Assembly: GCF_027923225.1 (NCBI RefSeq)
Contig: NZ_BSDI01000007.1
Location: 248,001-312,000 of the forward strand
Length of the DNA stretch: 64,000 nucleotides
Reading direction: 5' to 3'
Origin: Phytohabitans aurantiacus
GTDB taxonomy: Bacteria > Actinomycetota > Actinomycetes > Mycobacteriales > Micromonosporaceae
Shown here piece after piece: positions 9,107 to 18,334 of this stretch. Positions within the stretch are counted from its first letter, which is position 1, and the number at the start of each line of letters is the position of its first letter. The translations under genes and the position numbers were made by a program. The notes beneath the pieces were generated by a model. That model saw only the letters and a list, made by a program, of their open reading frames with translations. It did no database searches and was not told where the DNA came from.

Positions 9107-10408
9107 ATGAGGACCCTAAGACCGCGCATTCGACGACTTCTGCGAGGCGCCGCGGCCTTGCCGCTCGTCGCCGCTGCCGTGATCGTCGGTGTCAAGACCG
9201 CTGGACCGGCCCAGGCGGCCGACGTTCCACCGAATCCGATCGAGAAGCCGGGCTGGACCCTTGAACGGAACGACGAGTTCAACGGCAGCCTCGACAGCAG
9301 CCTGTGGATCACTAACTACCTCGAGTCCCGGACGCCGGAATCGCGATCCCGGGCGCGCTACCACTTCCGGGACAACGCGCTGGTCCTGCGGATCGACGAC
9401 GACCAACCGACCTACTACTCGGACAATCCGATGAAGGTCTCCAGCATCCAGACGGGGCAACGGACCGGCCTGCACAAGGGCGACCGCTTCGACCACAACA
9501 TCCCCACCCTGTTCAAGTACGCGCCCCAGTACGGCTACTTCGAGATTCGCGCCAAGTCGAGCGCGCGGCACGGTGTGCACACCGCCTGGTGGACGGTCGG
9601 GAAGCAGGACACCAACAGCCAACACGCAGAGATCGACATGCTTGAGCACGGTGAGGGCAGGCGCGGCCTCAACTGCTTCTACTTCAACCTGCACAAGTGG
9701 TTCGACAACACGCTTCCGGAAACCATCAACACGATCTGCCCAGGATTCAACGTAACCACCGACTTCCATATCTACGGCCTGGAGTGGACGCCCACCCAGC
9801 TCAAGCTTTATGTCGACAACGTGCTGCGGCACACGATCAACGCCGCGCCGCGCTACCCCTCGGCGTTCCTGCTGGGCATCTACGAGAACGCCGGCTGGAA
9901 CGGCACCGTGAACCCTCGGGACACGCAGCCGAAGGAGTTCATCGTCGACTACTTCCGTGCTTACCAGAAGGCGGACGGACCCACACCGACACCCACGCCG
10001 ACGGGTGGGACCGGCGGTCTCGTGAGTGGCGCTACATACAAGATCAAGAACGTGGCGTCGGGTGGGTACCTGGATTCGGATGCGAACGGTGTCCTGAGTG
10101 TGGCTTCGGTGAACGCGTACGACGACCAGGATTGGGTTGCGTCGCAGCAGTCGAACGGTTCGTGGACTTTCAGGAACGTCAGGTCCGGACGGTACTACGT
10201 GGACACTGAGTCGAACAACGCCGTCGTCTGGAACGACGGCTATGTCGGGCCGGACTCGCAGTGGCGGGTCGAGCCGGCCGCGGGCGGCTTGCGCCTGGAC
10301 AACGACCGCTCCGACCGGGGCTATCTGTACGGGACCTCGGCCGGCCAGGTGCGGTGGAACACCGGTTCGGCCGACGCCAGCACGGTCTGGGCCTTCGAAC
10401 GCAAGTAA
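9107..10408 (+). CDS. Secreted GH16 endo-beta-glucanase-like enzyme with beta-trefoil
   Basis: A 433-residue exported protein. An Arg-rich signal (residues 1 to about 37, ending QAA) precedes a GH16 jelly roll that starts KPGWTLERNDEFNG. The catalytic signature EIDMLE places the nucleophile at Glu175 and the acid/base at Glu180. A PTPTPT linker leads to the trefoil at 308-433. GH16 enzymes cut internal bonds of beta-1,3/1,4-glucans, xyloglucan or galactans; which one applies is not clear. The ATG at 9107 follows GAGGGGATGG. It is closely similar over the catalytic domain to the GH16 at 20752-22026, so the pair are inverted paralogues. Confidence 0.9.
   Translation: MRTLRPRIRRLLRGAAALPLVAAAVIVGVKTAGPAQAADVPPNPIEKPGWTLERNDEFNGSLDSSLWITNYLESRTPESRSRARYHFRDNALVLRIDDDQPTYYSDNPMKVSSIQTGQRTGLHKGDRFDHNIPTLFKYAPQYGYFEIRAKSSARHGVHTAWWTVGKQDTNSQHAEIDMLEHGEGRRGLNCFYFNLHKWFDNTLPETINTICPGFNVTTDFHIYGLEWTPTQLKLYVDNVLRHTINAAPRYPSAFLLGIYENAGWNGTVNPRDTQPKEFIVDYFRAYQKADGPTPTPTPTGGTGGLVSGATYKIKNVASGGYLDSDANGVLSVASVNAYDDQDWVASQQSNGSWTFRNVRSGRYYVDTESNNAVVWNDGYVGPDSQWRVEPAAGGLRLDNDRSDRGYLYGTSAGQVRWNTGSADASTVWAFERK
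10028..10408 (+). repeat. Beta-trefoil module, copy nearly identical to 8625-9005
   Basis: This is the partner copy of the module in the polyesterase gene. Both end in WNTGSADASTVWAFERK. The three internal subrepeats contain QDW, SQW and TVW motifs in the places where ricin-type trefoils have QxW. Confidence 0.85.
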
Positions 10409-10447
10409 CCAACCGGCAAACCCGATGAGCCCGGAAGGGACCCCCAC

Positions 10448-12256
10448 ATGCGTGGTGACCCGCAACGAACCTGCCGACCCCTCTGGCCGCTGGCCATCAC
10501 AGCCGCCACCGCCATCGCCGCCGTGATCGCCCTCGTCGCACCGGTCGGGAGGGCGTCGGCGGCGGCCGGTGTCCTCGTCGACGAGACGTTCAGCACGCAG
10601 ACGACGCCGGCGAACTTTGGGTTCCCGGTCGGAGCGGACGTCGCCAACGGCGTACTGAACCTCACCCGGGGGATGGGCAACTACACCACCTCGGTCAAGA
10701 CGCTCGACGCGGCGATCGCTCAGCAGACGACCCTCGACCTGAGCTTCGACTGGAAAACGGCGGTGTCCGCCAGTGGGAACAAGACCGGTATCGAGCTGCG
10801 GGACGGTCAGGGCAACCTGGTGTTCGCGATCGCCGGCACCTCGGACCAGCTCCGGTACGGCCTGACCGGACCCGTCTCCGACTCGGCGTCCGCACCGGAC
10901 GCGCTGAACCCGTCGTGGACCGGGGTCTCCTACGACCGCGCCAAGTGGTACACCGTCAACCTGCACCTCGACTTCGCCCTGCAGCGGGTGCAGTACGCGA
11001 TCGCCACCAAAGAGACCAACGCGGTCGTCCTGGCCTCCGCCACCGGGAGCATCACGGGCCGAAGCCTCGCCAAACTCGTCGCCTGTAACTACTTCGGCAC
11101 CGGCGTGCAGTCGATCGACAACGTCCGCCTCACCGTGCCGGAGAACCCGGCCAGCGGCCGGTTGCGCGGCAAGTCGATGTACGCGTTCGGGGACAGCATC
11201 GTCTACGGCCACACGTACTCGCGCAGCTTCCCCAACCTCACGGCGGAGCGCGAGCTGATGACGCTGACCAAGTACGCCGTCAACGGCGCGACGATCGGCC
11301 CGTCCAGCAACCAGATCGTCACCCAGGTCAGGCGCGCCGCCTCGCAGGCACCGGACTACGTGGTGTTCAACGGCGGCACCAACGACGCCGACCTGGTCTA
11401 CAACAACCGGTACCGGGTCGGCGCCATGGCCGACGGCTTCGACCCGGCCCGGTTCGACAACTCCACCTACGCCGGCTCGCTGGAGACCACCATCTCGGCC
11501 ATGCGGACCAAGTGGCCGGCCGCGCGGATCGTCTACGTCACCGTCCACAAGCTCGGCTCCCGCGACTGGAACACCCAACTCGCCCTCCGCGCCGTGACCC
11601 TGCAGATCAGCAGCAAATGGGGAGTCAGGGTCGCGGACGTCTTCAACGACACCACGCTGGACACCCGCATCAGCGGCCACCGGGTGGCGTACACCTTCAA
11701 CGGCCTGGTCAACAACTATCCCGGCACGAACGGCACCGGCACCCACCCGAACATCGCCGGCATGAACTTCTACGTTCCCGTGCTCACCGCCGCCCTGACC
11801 CAGTCGCCGAGCCCATCACCGACGATCTCGTCACCAGCACCCTCGCCGTCCCCCGACCCGGACGGCCTGGTCAGCGGCGCCACCTACAAACTGCGGAACG
11901 TGGCGACGGGTAGGTACCTGGACTCGGAGGCGAACGGCGTCGTCACCGTCGCCGCCGCGAGCTCGTACGACGACCAGCAATGGGTCGCCACCCGGCACTC
12001 CTCCGGCGCCTGGACGATCCGCAACGTCCGATCCGGACGGTCCTACCTGGACACCGCCACCAGCGGCGGCGTCGTGTGGAACTCCGGCGAGGTCGACGCC
12101 GACTCGTTGTGGGGCGTGGAGCCGACCACCGGCGGTTTCCGGCTCGACAACAGCCGCCCCGACCGGGACTTCATGTACGCCACCGCCGCCGGCGAAGTGA
12201 AGTGGAACACCGGGTCCACCGACAACAGCACGATCTGGGCCTTCGAGCCCCAGTAG
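10448..12256 (+). CDS. Secreted SGNH/GDSL esterase with N-terminal beta-sandwich and C-terminal trefoil
   Basis: A 602-residue exported protein. After a signal (about 1-39) comes a jelly-roll-like domain of about 190 residues that looks like a concanavalin-type binding domain. An SGNH hydrolase follows with block I FGDSIVYG, block III GGTNDAD and a His in the segment GTGTHPN. A Ser/Pro linker leads to the trefoil (477-602). SGNH esterases near glycosidases commonly remove acetyl or other acyl groups from polysaccharides; the acyl group here is not known. The ATG at 10448 has GGAAGGGA upstream, and the previous gene ends 39 bp before it. Confidence 0.85.
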   Translation: MRGDPQRTCRPLWPLAITAATAIAAVIALVAPVGRASAAAGVLVDETFSTQTTPANFGFPVGADVANGVLNLTRGMGNYTTSVKTLDAAIAQQTTLDLSFDWKTAVSASGNKTGIELRDGQGNLVFAIAGTSDQLRYGLTGPVSDSASAPDALNPSWTGVSYDRAKWYTVNLHLDFALQRVQYAIATKETNAVVLASATGSITGRSLAKLVACNYFGTGVQSIDNVRLTVPENPASGRLRGKSMYAFGDSIVYGHTYSRSFPNLTAERELMTLTKYAVNGATIGPSSNQIVTQVRRAASQAPDYVVFNGGTNDADLVYNNRYRVGAMADGFDPARFDNSTYAGSLETTISAMRTKWPAARIVYVTVHKLGSRDWNTQLALRAVTLQISSKWGVRVADVFNDTTLDTRISGHRVAYTFNGLVNNYPGTNGTGTHPNIAGMNFYVPVLTAALTQSPSPSPTISSPAPSPSPDPDGLVSGATYKLRNVATGRYLDSEANGVVTVAAASSYDDQQWVATRHSSGAWTIRNVRSGRSYLDTATSGGVVWNSGEVDADSLWGVEPTTGGFRLDNSRPDRDFMYATAAGEVKWNTGSTDNSTIWAFEPQ

Positions 12257-12281
12257 CCGCCTCGGAAAGAGAGGAATCACC

Positions 12282-13895
12282 ATGGCCTCGAGAGCAAGGA
12301 AAATTAGATCCGTCTGCCTCGCCGCCGCGCTGGCGGTTGGCATGTCCGTGTACGGCCTGACGAACCAGGCGTCGGCCGACACCATGACACAGCTGAACGC
12401 CTCGCAGATCGTCGCCGAGATGGGCGCCGGCTGGAACCTGGGAAACAGTCTGGAGGCCAACGCCAACGGGATTCCCAGCGAGACCGCCTGGAACAACCCG
12501 ACCGTCACACCCGCCCTCATCGACAGGGTGAAGGCAGCGGGGTTCAAGACGATCCGGATACCTGTCTCCTACCTGAACCACATCGGCGCCGGCCCGAACT
12601 ACACCATCAACACCAACTGGCTGAACAGGATCCAGGAGGTCGTCAACTACGCCTACAGCCGCGGCATGTACGTGATCATCAACATGCACGGCGACGGCTA
12701 CAAGACGATCAACAGGGCCTGGCTGATCTGCGACGCGAACGACCAGACGACGATCAGGGCCAAGTACCAGCGAGCCTGGCAACAGATCGCGACCAGGTTC
12801 CAGGACTACGACCAACACCTGATCCTCGAGTCCATGAACGAGAACTTCGACGGACAGTACGGTCGGCCGACCCAGCCGTGCTACTCGAACATCAACAGCT
12901 ACAACCAGATCTTCGTCAACACGGTCCGGCAAACCGGCGCAAACAACAGCTCACGGTGGCTACTCACACCCGGCTGGAACACGAACATCGACTACACCAC
13001 GGGGAACTACGGCTTCGTGCTCCCGACGGACCAGTACCGCTCCCCCACTATTCCCAGCAACGAGCAGCGAATCATGATCTCCGTTCACTACTACGACCCG
13101 TGGGAGTTCACCGGTACGGAGAACGGCACCATCACACAGTGGGGCGCGGGGGCGACGAACCCGTCGAGGAGGGCGAGCTGGGGAAACGAAGCCCACATGG
13201 ACACCCAGCTGAAAAAGACGTACGACGCGTTCGTCACACGAGGGTATCCGGTGGTGGTCGGCGAGTACGGCGCCATCAACAAGACCACGCACGACTCCTC
13301 GAACAACCGTTACCGCGCCGACTTCGCGCGCACCCTCGTGTCCACCGCCAAGAAGTACGGGGCGACCACCGTCTACTGGGACAACGGCATCAACGGGCAG
13401 TACGGGTTCGGACTGTTCAACCGGAGCACCTACGCGGTGACCCAGCAGGGCATCATCGACGCCATCATGAGCGCGGTCGGTGGCGGCACCGGCAACCCGA
13501 ACGAACCGTCCGGCACCTACAAGATCAGGCACTCGCAGACGGGCCGGTATCTGGACACCGACGGCAACGGCGCGGTCGTGCTCGCCGCGGCCAGCAGCTA
13601 CGACGACCAGGACTGGATCGTCTCCAAGACCGCGTCCGGCGCCTACACGATCCGCAACGTCCGATCCGGACGGTTCTACCTGGACACCGAGCCGACGAAC
13701 AACGCCGTCATCTGGAACACCGGCGCCGTCGACCCCGACTCGTTGTGGACCGTGGAACCGGTCTCCACAGGAGGCGTTCGCTTCAAGAACCAGAACGTCA
13801 GCCGCGCGTACCTGCACGGAACCACGGCCAGTGAAGTGAAGTGGAACACCGGTGCCACCGACACCAGCACGCTCTGGCTCCTCGAACCCAAATAG
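12282..13895 (+). CDS. Secreted GH5 endoglucanase (GH5_4-like) with beta-trefoil
   Basis: A 537-residue exported endo-beta-1,4-glucanase-type enzyme. Its signal ends near QASA. The segment GAGWNLGNSLEA is typical of GH5 subfamily 4 (endoglucanases, xyloglucanases). The acid/base is Glu187 in SMNENFD and the nucleophile is Glu328 in VVVGEYGA. The trefoil covers 411-537. The start has a strong GAGAGGAA site. It is the last gene of the operon, which ends at a 10-bp stem-loop at 13910-13942. Confidence 0.92.
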   Translation: MASRARKIRSVCLAAALAVGMSVYGLTNQASADTMTQLNASQIVAEMGAGWNLGNSLEANANGIPSETAWNNPTVTPALIDRVKAAGFKTIRIPVSYLNHIGAGPNYTINTNWLNRIQEVVNYAYSRGMYVIINMHGDGYKTINRAWLICDANDQTTIRAKYQRAWQQIATRFQDYDQHLILESMNENFDGQYGRPTQPCYSNINSYNQIFVNTVRQTGANNSSRWLLTPGWNTNIDYTTGNYGFVLPTDQYRSPTIPSNEQRIMISVHYYDPWEFTGTENGTITQWGAGATNPSRRASWGNEAHMDTQLKKTYDAFVTRGYPVVVGEYGAINKTTHDSSNNRYRADFARTLVSTAKKYGATTVYWDNGINGQYGFGLFNRSTYAVTQQGIIDAIMSAVGGGTGNPNEPSGTYKIRHSQTGRYLDTDGNGAVVLAAASSYDDQDWIVSKTASGAYTIRNVRSGRFYLDTEPTNNAVIWNTGAVDPDSLWTVEPVSTGGVRFKNQNVSRAYLHGTTASEVKWNTGATDTSTLWLLEPK

Positions 13896-13909
13896 CCGAC
13901 AACGAAGGT

Positions 13910-13942
13910 CCGGGACCGGACCGCTGAACGCGCCGGTCCCGG
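13910..13942. terminator. Stem-loop between convergent operons
   Basis: CCGGGACCGG (13910-13919) and CCGGTCCCGG (13933-13942) are a perfect 10-bp inverted repeat with a 13-base loop. It lies between the end of the GH5 gene (plus) and the end of the DUF6807 gene (minus). It has no T-run, as is common in actinobacteria, and could work in both directions. Confidence 0.6.
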
Positions 13943-14076
13943 GCCAGCAAGCCGTCGGCGGGGGGAGCCTCGGTCGAGGCGGTGTGCAGGTGCGGGGGCC
14001 ACCGGCGAACCCGTCCGGGCACACGGTGCTGTAGACGGACAGGTGGGTGACGGACTGCCGCCGGGGAAAGCGCGGA

Positions 14077-15012
14077 TCACGGCGACACCTCCTGCCATTG
14101 GGCAGCGATCGGGCGCAGCAGGGAGCGGCCGATCTCCGCAAGGTCCGCGGTGCCGTCGTCGCCGCGGTCTCCATCGGCGATGACGACGGCGTACCGGAAG
14201 CGGACCGTGTCGCGGTCCGGCAGCGCGAGTTCCTCGCTGAAGAACGGTGCCGGGCACAGGCAGGCGAACTCCGCGCTGCGAACGAACCACTGCGGTGGGT
14301 GTTGCGGGTTGGCGGCGTCGTCGACCATCACGATGGTGGAGCACCGGCTCGTGGCGTCGTGCCGGCCCCGGAACGCGAACCACTCGGCGCGTACGCCGCG
14401 CAGGTCGTCACCCGAGCCGGTGCCGGTCGGCGCTTGGACGGTGCCGCCGGTGAACGACCGTGGCCCGCGCCAGAATAGGCCGCCATAGCCGGCGTTCTCG
14501 CGGCCCTTGGTGGTCGGTGATCCGATGTGGAGGGTGCCGCCGGAGACGTTCGTCATCGTGGTTTCGAAAACGAGCGCCCAGACCGTCTCGTCGACGAGCA
14601 CCGCGGTCAGGGCTCGCTGTTCGTCGATGACGGGTGCGCCGGACTGGGCGCTCCAGTCCAGCCGGTGTGCGACGTAGGCGAGATCTTCATGGGTGGACAG
14701 TTCGGTGAGCTCGCGGTGTACGGCGCTGCCGTTGTTGTCCTGCTGGACGTAGAAGCTGCCGTGCACGTAGGTCGGCCCGCCCCAGAAGTTGTGCTTGCCG
14801 ACGTGCGGCAGCGACCAGGCGATGCCCTTGTGCCAGACATGGTCGTGCGGGCGGAACAGGCTGACCTCGTCACCGGCGAGAGTGCGGATGGGGTGCACGT
14901 ACGGCTTGGGCGACTCCAGCACTGGGGTGTCGGGGCGGTAGACGTAGGTGAACAGGTCGACGTCTTGAGCGGTTACCGTGATCGACTCGTCGACGACGTG
15001 GGTGACTTTCAC
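14077..15012 (-). CDS. DUF6807 (PmoA-like) protein
   Basis: A 311-residue protein without signal peptide that matches the DUF6807/PmoA-family proteins found beside Gfo/Idh oxidoreductases in sugar loci. Visible family features are the HDHVWHKGIAWSLP and NFWGGPTYVHG segments near residues 55-82 and a beta-rich body. Its biochemical role is not established. It overlaps the upstream oxidoreductase by ATGA, so the two are translationally coupled. It is the last gene of the minus-strand sugar-uptake set. Confidence 0.8.
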   Translation of the reverse strand: MKVTHVVDESITVTAQDVDLFTYVYRPDTPVLESPKPYVHPIRTLAGDEVSLFRPHDHVWHKGIAWSLPHVGKHNFWGGPTYVHGSFYVQQDNNGSAVHRELTELSTHEDLAYVAHRLDWSAQSGAPVIDEQRALTAVLVDETVWALVFETTMTNVSGGTLHIGSPTTKGRENAGYGGLFWRGPRSFTGGTVQAPTGTGSGDDLRGVRAEWFAFRGRHDATSRCSTIVMVDDAANPQHPPQWFVRSAEFACLCPAPFFSEELALPDRDTVRFRYAVVIADGDRGDDGTADLAEIGRSLLRPIAAQWQEVSP

Positions 15013-16109
15013 GAGATGCTCGGTTCCTTCCAGGGTGCGCCGATGCCGTCCATCCGCGTCGCGAACGGGCTGTCCGGCCCGATCAGTCCACTGCGGACGC
15101 GATCGCCGATGAACGCGGAGGCGTACAGGGAGGCGACGAAGTCCATGGTGCGCCGGGCGTCGGTGGTGGTGACCGGTGGTGCCTCATCCCGGTCGAGGGC
15201 GTCGAACACCGCCGAGAATTGTGCCGCGTGACCGCTCGGCACGTTGTCCGCGCCGGCGGCCCACTGGGCCAGGAGGGCGTCGTGGCCGGGTGCCGGGGTA
15301 AGCGTCCAGTCCCGGTCGTCGTAGCCGTAAAGGTGTTCGAGCTCGACGGTGGCGTTTTCGAAGTCGAACCGCAGAGTGGACGTCTGCCGCGGGGAGACCA
15401 CCGAGTTGACCACCGAGGCTAGCGCGCCGTTGTCGAAGGTGACCAGGGCCATCGACACGTCCTCGGTGTCGGTGGGTCGGGCCTGCCGGGCCGCCAGTGC
15501 GGTGAGTTCCCGCCATGGTCCGAGGATCGACAGCAGCAGGTCGAATTGGTGGATGCCGTGCCCCATGGTGGGGCCGCCGCCCTCGGACTCCCAGGTGCCG
15601 CGCCATGGTGCGGCGAAGTAGTCGTCGTCGCGGTACCACTGGGTGGCGCAGGTGGCCAGCAGCGGCCGGCCCAGCACGCCAGCCGCCGTCATCCGCCGCA
15701 ACCGGTTGGCGGCCGAGCCGAAGCGGTGCTGGAATACGGTGGCCACGTGCGCGATCGACGTGGCCTCGGCGGCGACGAGGACGTCGAATTCGGCCAGGGA
15801 GAGGGTCGGGGGCTTTTCCACCAAGACTGTGGCGCCGGCCCGCAGGCATTGCAGCGCCAGCGGCGTGTGGTGCTCCGGCGGGGTACACAGGTGGACCAGA
15901 TCCAGTCGCTGCACGTCCAGCAACTCGGCCACGCCGTCGTAGGCGTGCGGCACGTCCCACCGTTCCGCGAACGTCCTGGCCCGGCCCAGATCGACATCGG
16001 CCACCGCGACCAGGTCGGCCCGGTGCGCCAGCCCTTGTAGCGCCCGCACGTGGGCGACGGCGATCCCTCCCGCGCCGACGATCGCTGTCCGGTACCTGCG
16101 TCCTGCCAT
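15009..16109 (-). CDS. Gfo/Idh/MocA-family oxidoreductase
   Basis: A 366-residue NAD(P)-dependent sugar dehydrogenase-type protein. The Rossmann motif VGAGGIAVAHV lies near residue 10, and EKPPTLS near residue 98 is the family EKP motif. The open frame runs upstream to 16646, but the ATG at 16109 directly precedes the Rossmann fold and follows GAAGGGA, so it was chosen. The substrate is not predictable. The link to the importer suggests that it oxidises or epimerises the imported sugar. Confidence 0.85.
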   Translation of the reverse strand: MAGRRYRTAIVGAGGIAVAHVRALQGLAHRADLVAVADVDLGRARTFAERWDVPHAYDGVAELLDVQRLDLVHLCTPPEHHTPLALQCLRAGATVLVEKPPTLSLAEFDVLVAAEATSIAHVATVFQHRFGSAANRLRRMTAAGVLGRPLLATCATQWYRDDDYFAAPWRGTWESEGGGPTMGHGIHQFDLLLSILGPWRELTALAARQARPTDTEDVSMALVTFDNGALASVVNSVVSPRQTSTLRFDFENATVELEHLYGYDDRDWTLTPAPGHDALLAQWAAGADNVPSGHAAQFSAVFDALDRDEAPPVTTTDARRTMDFVASLYASAFIGDRVRSGLIGPDSPFATRMDGIGAPWKEPSIS

Positions 16110-16177
16110 CAGCGTCCCTTCTCGGTGTGGCCGGGGGTGGGGCCGACTCGGGCAGCCGTCCCCCACCCCCCGGGCAG

Positions 16178-17473
16178 TCATGCGCCGTCGATCTCCGCCT
16201 GCAGCTCCTTGATGAACGCGGCCGCGGCCTGCTCGGGCGTGGCGCGTCCAAACAGGACCTCCTCGGTGTGCCGTTTGAGGATGGCTTCGATGTTGCTGGC
16301 CCCGTTCGGCGTTACGCGCGGCGCGGCGCCGACCTTCAACGTGTCCAGGTAGGCGACGGCCGCCTTGTCGGTCTCGGCCAGCTTCGGGGTGATCGCCGTA
16401 CGGATCTTGTTGTTGGCCGGCACGCCGCGGTCGGTCAGCAGCACGTTGGCGGCGGCCTCGTTGTTGGCCAGGAAGTCGACGAACACGGCCGCCTCGGCGG
16501 GGTGCTTCGACCGCGACGAGATGGACCAGAACATGGATGGCTTGTAGTACGCGCCGGGGCTCTTGGCGGTCGCCTCGCCGGGCAGCTTGAGCAGTTGGAG
16601 CTTCTTGCCGCTGGCGGCGGTTAGGGAGGTCAGCTGCGTGTTCCACCAGGTGCCGAACACCGAGGCGTTGGTCGCGGTGCCGGACTGGTCAAGGCCGGCG
16701 CTGGCCCGCTCGACGGTCACCGACGGCGGAGGGGCGACGCCGGTCTTGGCCATGTCGGCGAGGTAGGTCCAGTAGTTGGCCAGTACCGCCGGCGGGATGG
16801 TGACGTTGCCCTTCTCGTCGTAGAGCGAGGCGCCCGCCTGCCGGGCCCAGATGTTGAGGCCGCCCGCGTCGTTGAAGCCCCAGGACTGCACGCCGGTCAC
16901 CTTGCCGCCGCTCGCCTTGGAGATCTCGCCGCCGATTCGCTTGAGGTCGTCCCACGTCCAGGCGCTGTCGTCGGGTAGCGGGACGCCGTACTGCGCGAGC
17001 AGGTCGGCATTGACCACAATGGAGTACGCGGCCAGGCCCACCGGCAGTGCGTACTGCTTGCGGTCCACCTTGCCGGTGTCGAGCGCGTTGGCGTCGAAGT
17101 CGGCCGTCTTCAGGTGCTTGGCGGCGGTGCCGAGGTCGAGCAGCGCGCCGCGTTCGGCGTAGGAGGCGAGGTAGAGCTCGTCCATCTGGATGATGTCCGG
17201 GGCGTCGTTGGCGGCGACCGTGGTGGCAAGGCTCTCCCAGTAGCCGTTCCACTCCTTGAACTCGCCCTTCACGGTGATGTTCGGGTGTTCCTTCTGGAAC
17301 AGGTCGATGACCTGCTGGGTGCGCTGGTGGCGGGCGTCCGAGCCCCACCAGGTGAACCGCAGCGTCACCGGCTTGTCCGACAGCTCCTGCCCGGCGTCGG
17401 ACTCACCGCCGCACGCGGCCAGGCCGGCGGTCAGCGCGGTAGCGAGAAGTATGGCGCCCAATCTGCGCATCAT
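16178..17473 (-). CDS. ABC sugar-binding lipoprotein (CUT1 type)
   Basis: A 431-residue extracytoplasmic solute-binding protein. The lipobox LAAC lies at about residue 21, followed by TLRFTWWGSDARHQRTQ, typical of the CUT1 cluster that binds di- and oligosaccharides. It lies 24 bp downstream of permease 2 in the same minus-strand operon. AAAGGA precedes the ATG at 17473; a second ATG three bases on is equally possible. Confidence 0.88.
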   Translation of the reverse strand: MMRRLGAILLATALTAGLAACGGESDAGQELSDKPVTLRFTWWGSDARHQRTQQVIDLFQKEHPNITVKGEFKEWNGYWESLATTVAANDAPDIIQMDELYLASYAERGALLDLGTAAKHLKTADFDANALDTGKVDRKQYALPVGLAAYSIVVNADLLAQYGVPLPDDSAWTWDDLKRIGGEISKASGGKVTGVQSWGFNDAGGLNIWARQAGASLYDEKGNVTIPPAVLANYWTYLADMAKTGVAPPPSVTVERASAGLDQSGTATNASVFGTWWNTQLTSLTAASGKKLQLLKLPGEATAKSPGAYYKPSMFWSISSRSKHPAEAAVFVDFLANNEAAANVLLTDRGVPANNKIRTAITPKLAETDKAAVAYLDTLKVGAAPRVTPNGASNIEAILKRHTEEVLFGRATPEQAAAAFIKELQAEIDGA

Positions 17474-17497
17474 GGGTTCCTTTCGGCGGGGGTGCGG

Positions 17498-18334
17498 TTA
17501 CTTGATTCCAGTGGTGGCGATGCCTTTGACGAGGTAGCGCTGGCCCAGCAGGAACGCCAGGAAGACCGGCACGAGCGAAACGACGCTCATCGCGAACATG
17601 GCGCCCCAGGAGGTGTTGACGGTGGAGTCGACGAACGAGCGCAGCGCCACCGGCACGGTGTACATGTCGGGGTCGGTCAGGTAGATCAGTTGGCTGAAGA
17701 AGTCGTTCCACGTCCAGATGAACGTGAAGATCACCGTGGTCGCCAGGGCCGGTTTCATCAACGGCAGGATGATCTGCCAGAAGATCCGCCCGTGCCCGCA
17801 GCCATCGATGCGGGCCGCCTCGTCCAGCTCCCTGGGCAGTCCACGGATGAACTGCACCATGAGGAAGACGAAGAACGCGTCGGTGGCCAGCAGCTTGGGC
17901 GCGATCAACGGCAGGAACGTGTTGATCCAGTCCAGCTGGGAGAACAGGATGTACTGCGGCACGATGATCACGTGGATCGGCAGCATGATCGTGCCGAGCA
18001 TGATGGCGAACCACACCCGCTTGCCGGTGAAGTCCAAGCGGGCGAACGCGTACGCCGCCATCGAGCACGACACCAGGTTGCCGATGATGCAGCCCAGCAC
18101 GACGATGGCCGAATTCAGCAGGTAGTGCCCGAACGGCGAGGCGAGGGCGTCCCACCCCTGGCCGTAGTTCTGCGTGTGGAGGCTGGAAAGCACCAGACCC
18201 GGCCGGCGGAAGATCTCGTTGTTCGGCCGCAGCGAGCTGACCACCATCCACAGCACCGGGTAGAGCATCACGAACGCGAGCAGCATCAGCCCGAGATGCT
18301 TAGCGGCGGCCCGCACCGGCTTGAGGTCAGTCAT
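17498..18334 (-). CDS. ABC sugar permease 2 (MalG-type)
   Basis: A 278-residue inner-membrane permease with about six hydrophobic segments and the EAA loop ELDEAARIDGCGHGRIFWQI, where the cytoplasmic ATPase docks. Its ATG overlaps the end of permease 1. No ATPase gene lies in the operon. In actinobacteria such importers commonly share an MsiK-type ATPase encoded elsewhere. Confidence 0.9.
   Translation of the reverse strand: MTDLKPVRAAAKHLGLMLLAFVMLYPVLWMVVSSLRPNNEIFRRPGLVLSSLHTQNYGQGWDALASPFGHYLLNSAIVVLGCIIGNLVSCSMAAYAFARLDFTGKRVWFAIMLGTIMLPIHVIIVPQYILFSQLDWINTFLPLIAPKLLATDAFFVFLMVQFIRGLPRELDEAARIDGCGHGRIFWQIILPLMKPALATTVIFTFIWTWNDFFSQLIYLTDPDMYTVPVALRSFVDSTVNTSWGAMFAMSVVSLVPVFLAFLLGQRYLVKGIATTGIK

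Noticed and set aside
9116..11746. An 876-codon open frame antisense to GH16 and the SGNH esterase
   Set aside because: It spans two real genes with signal peptides and catalytic motifs, and its own translation has no domain or ribosome-binding site.
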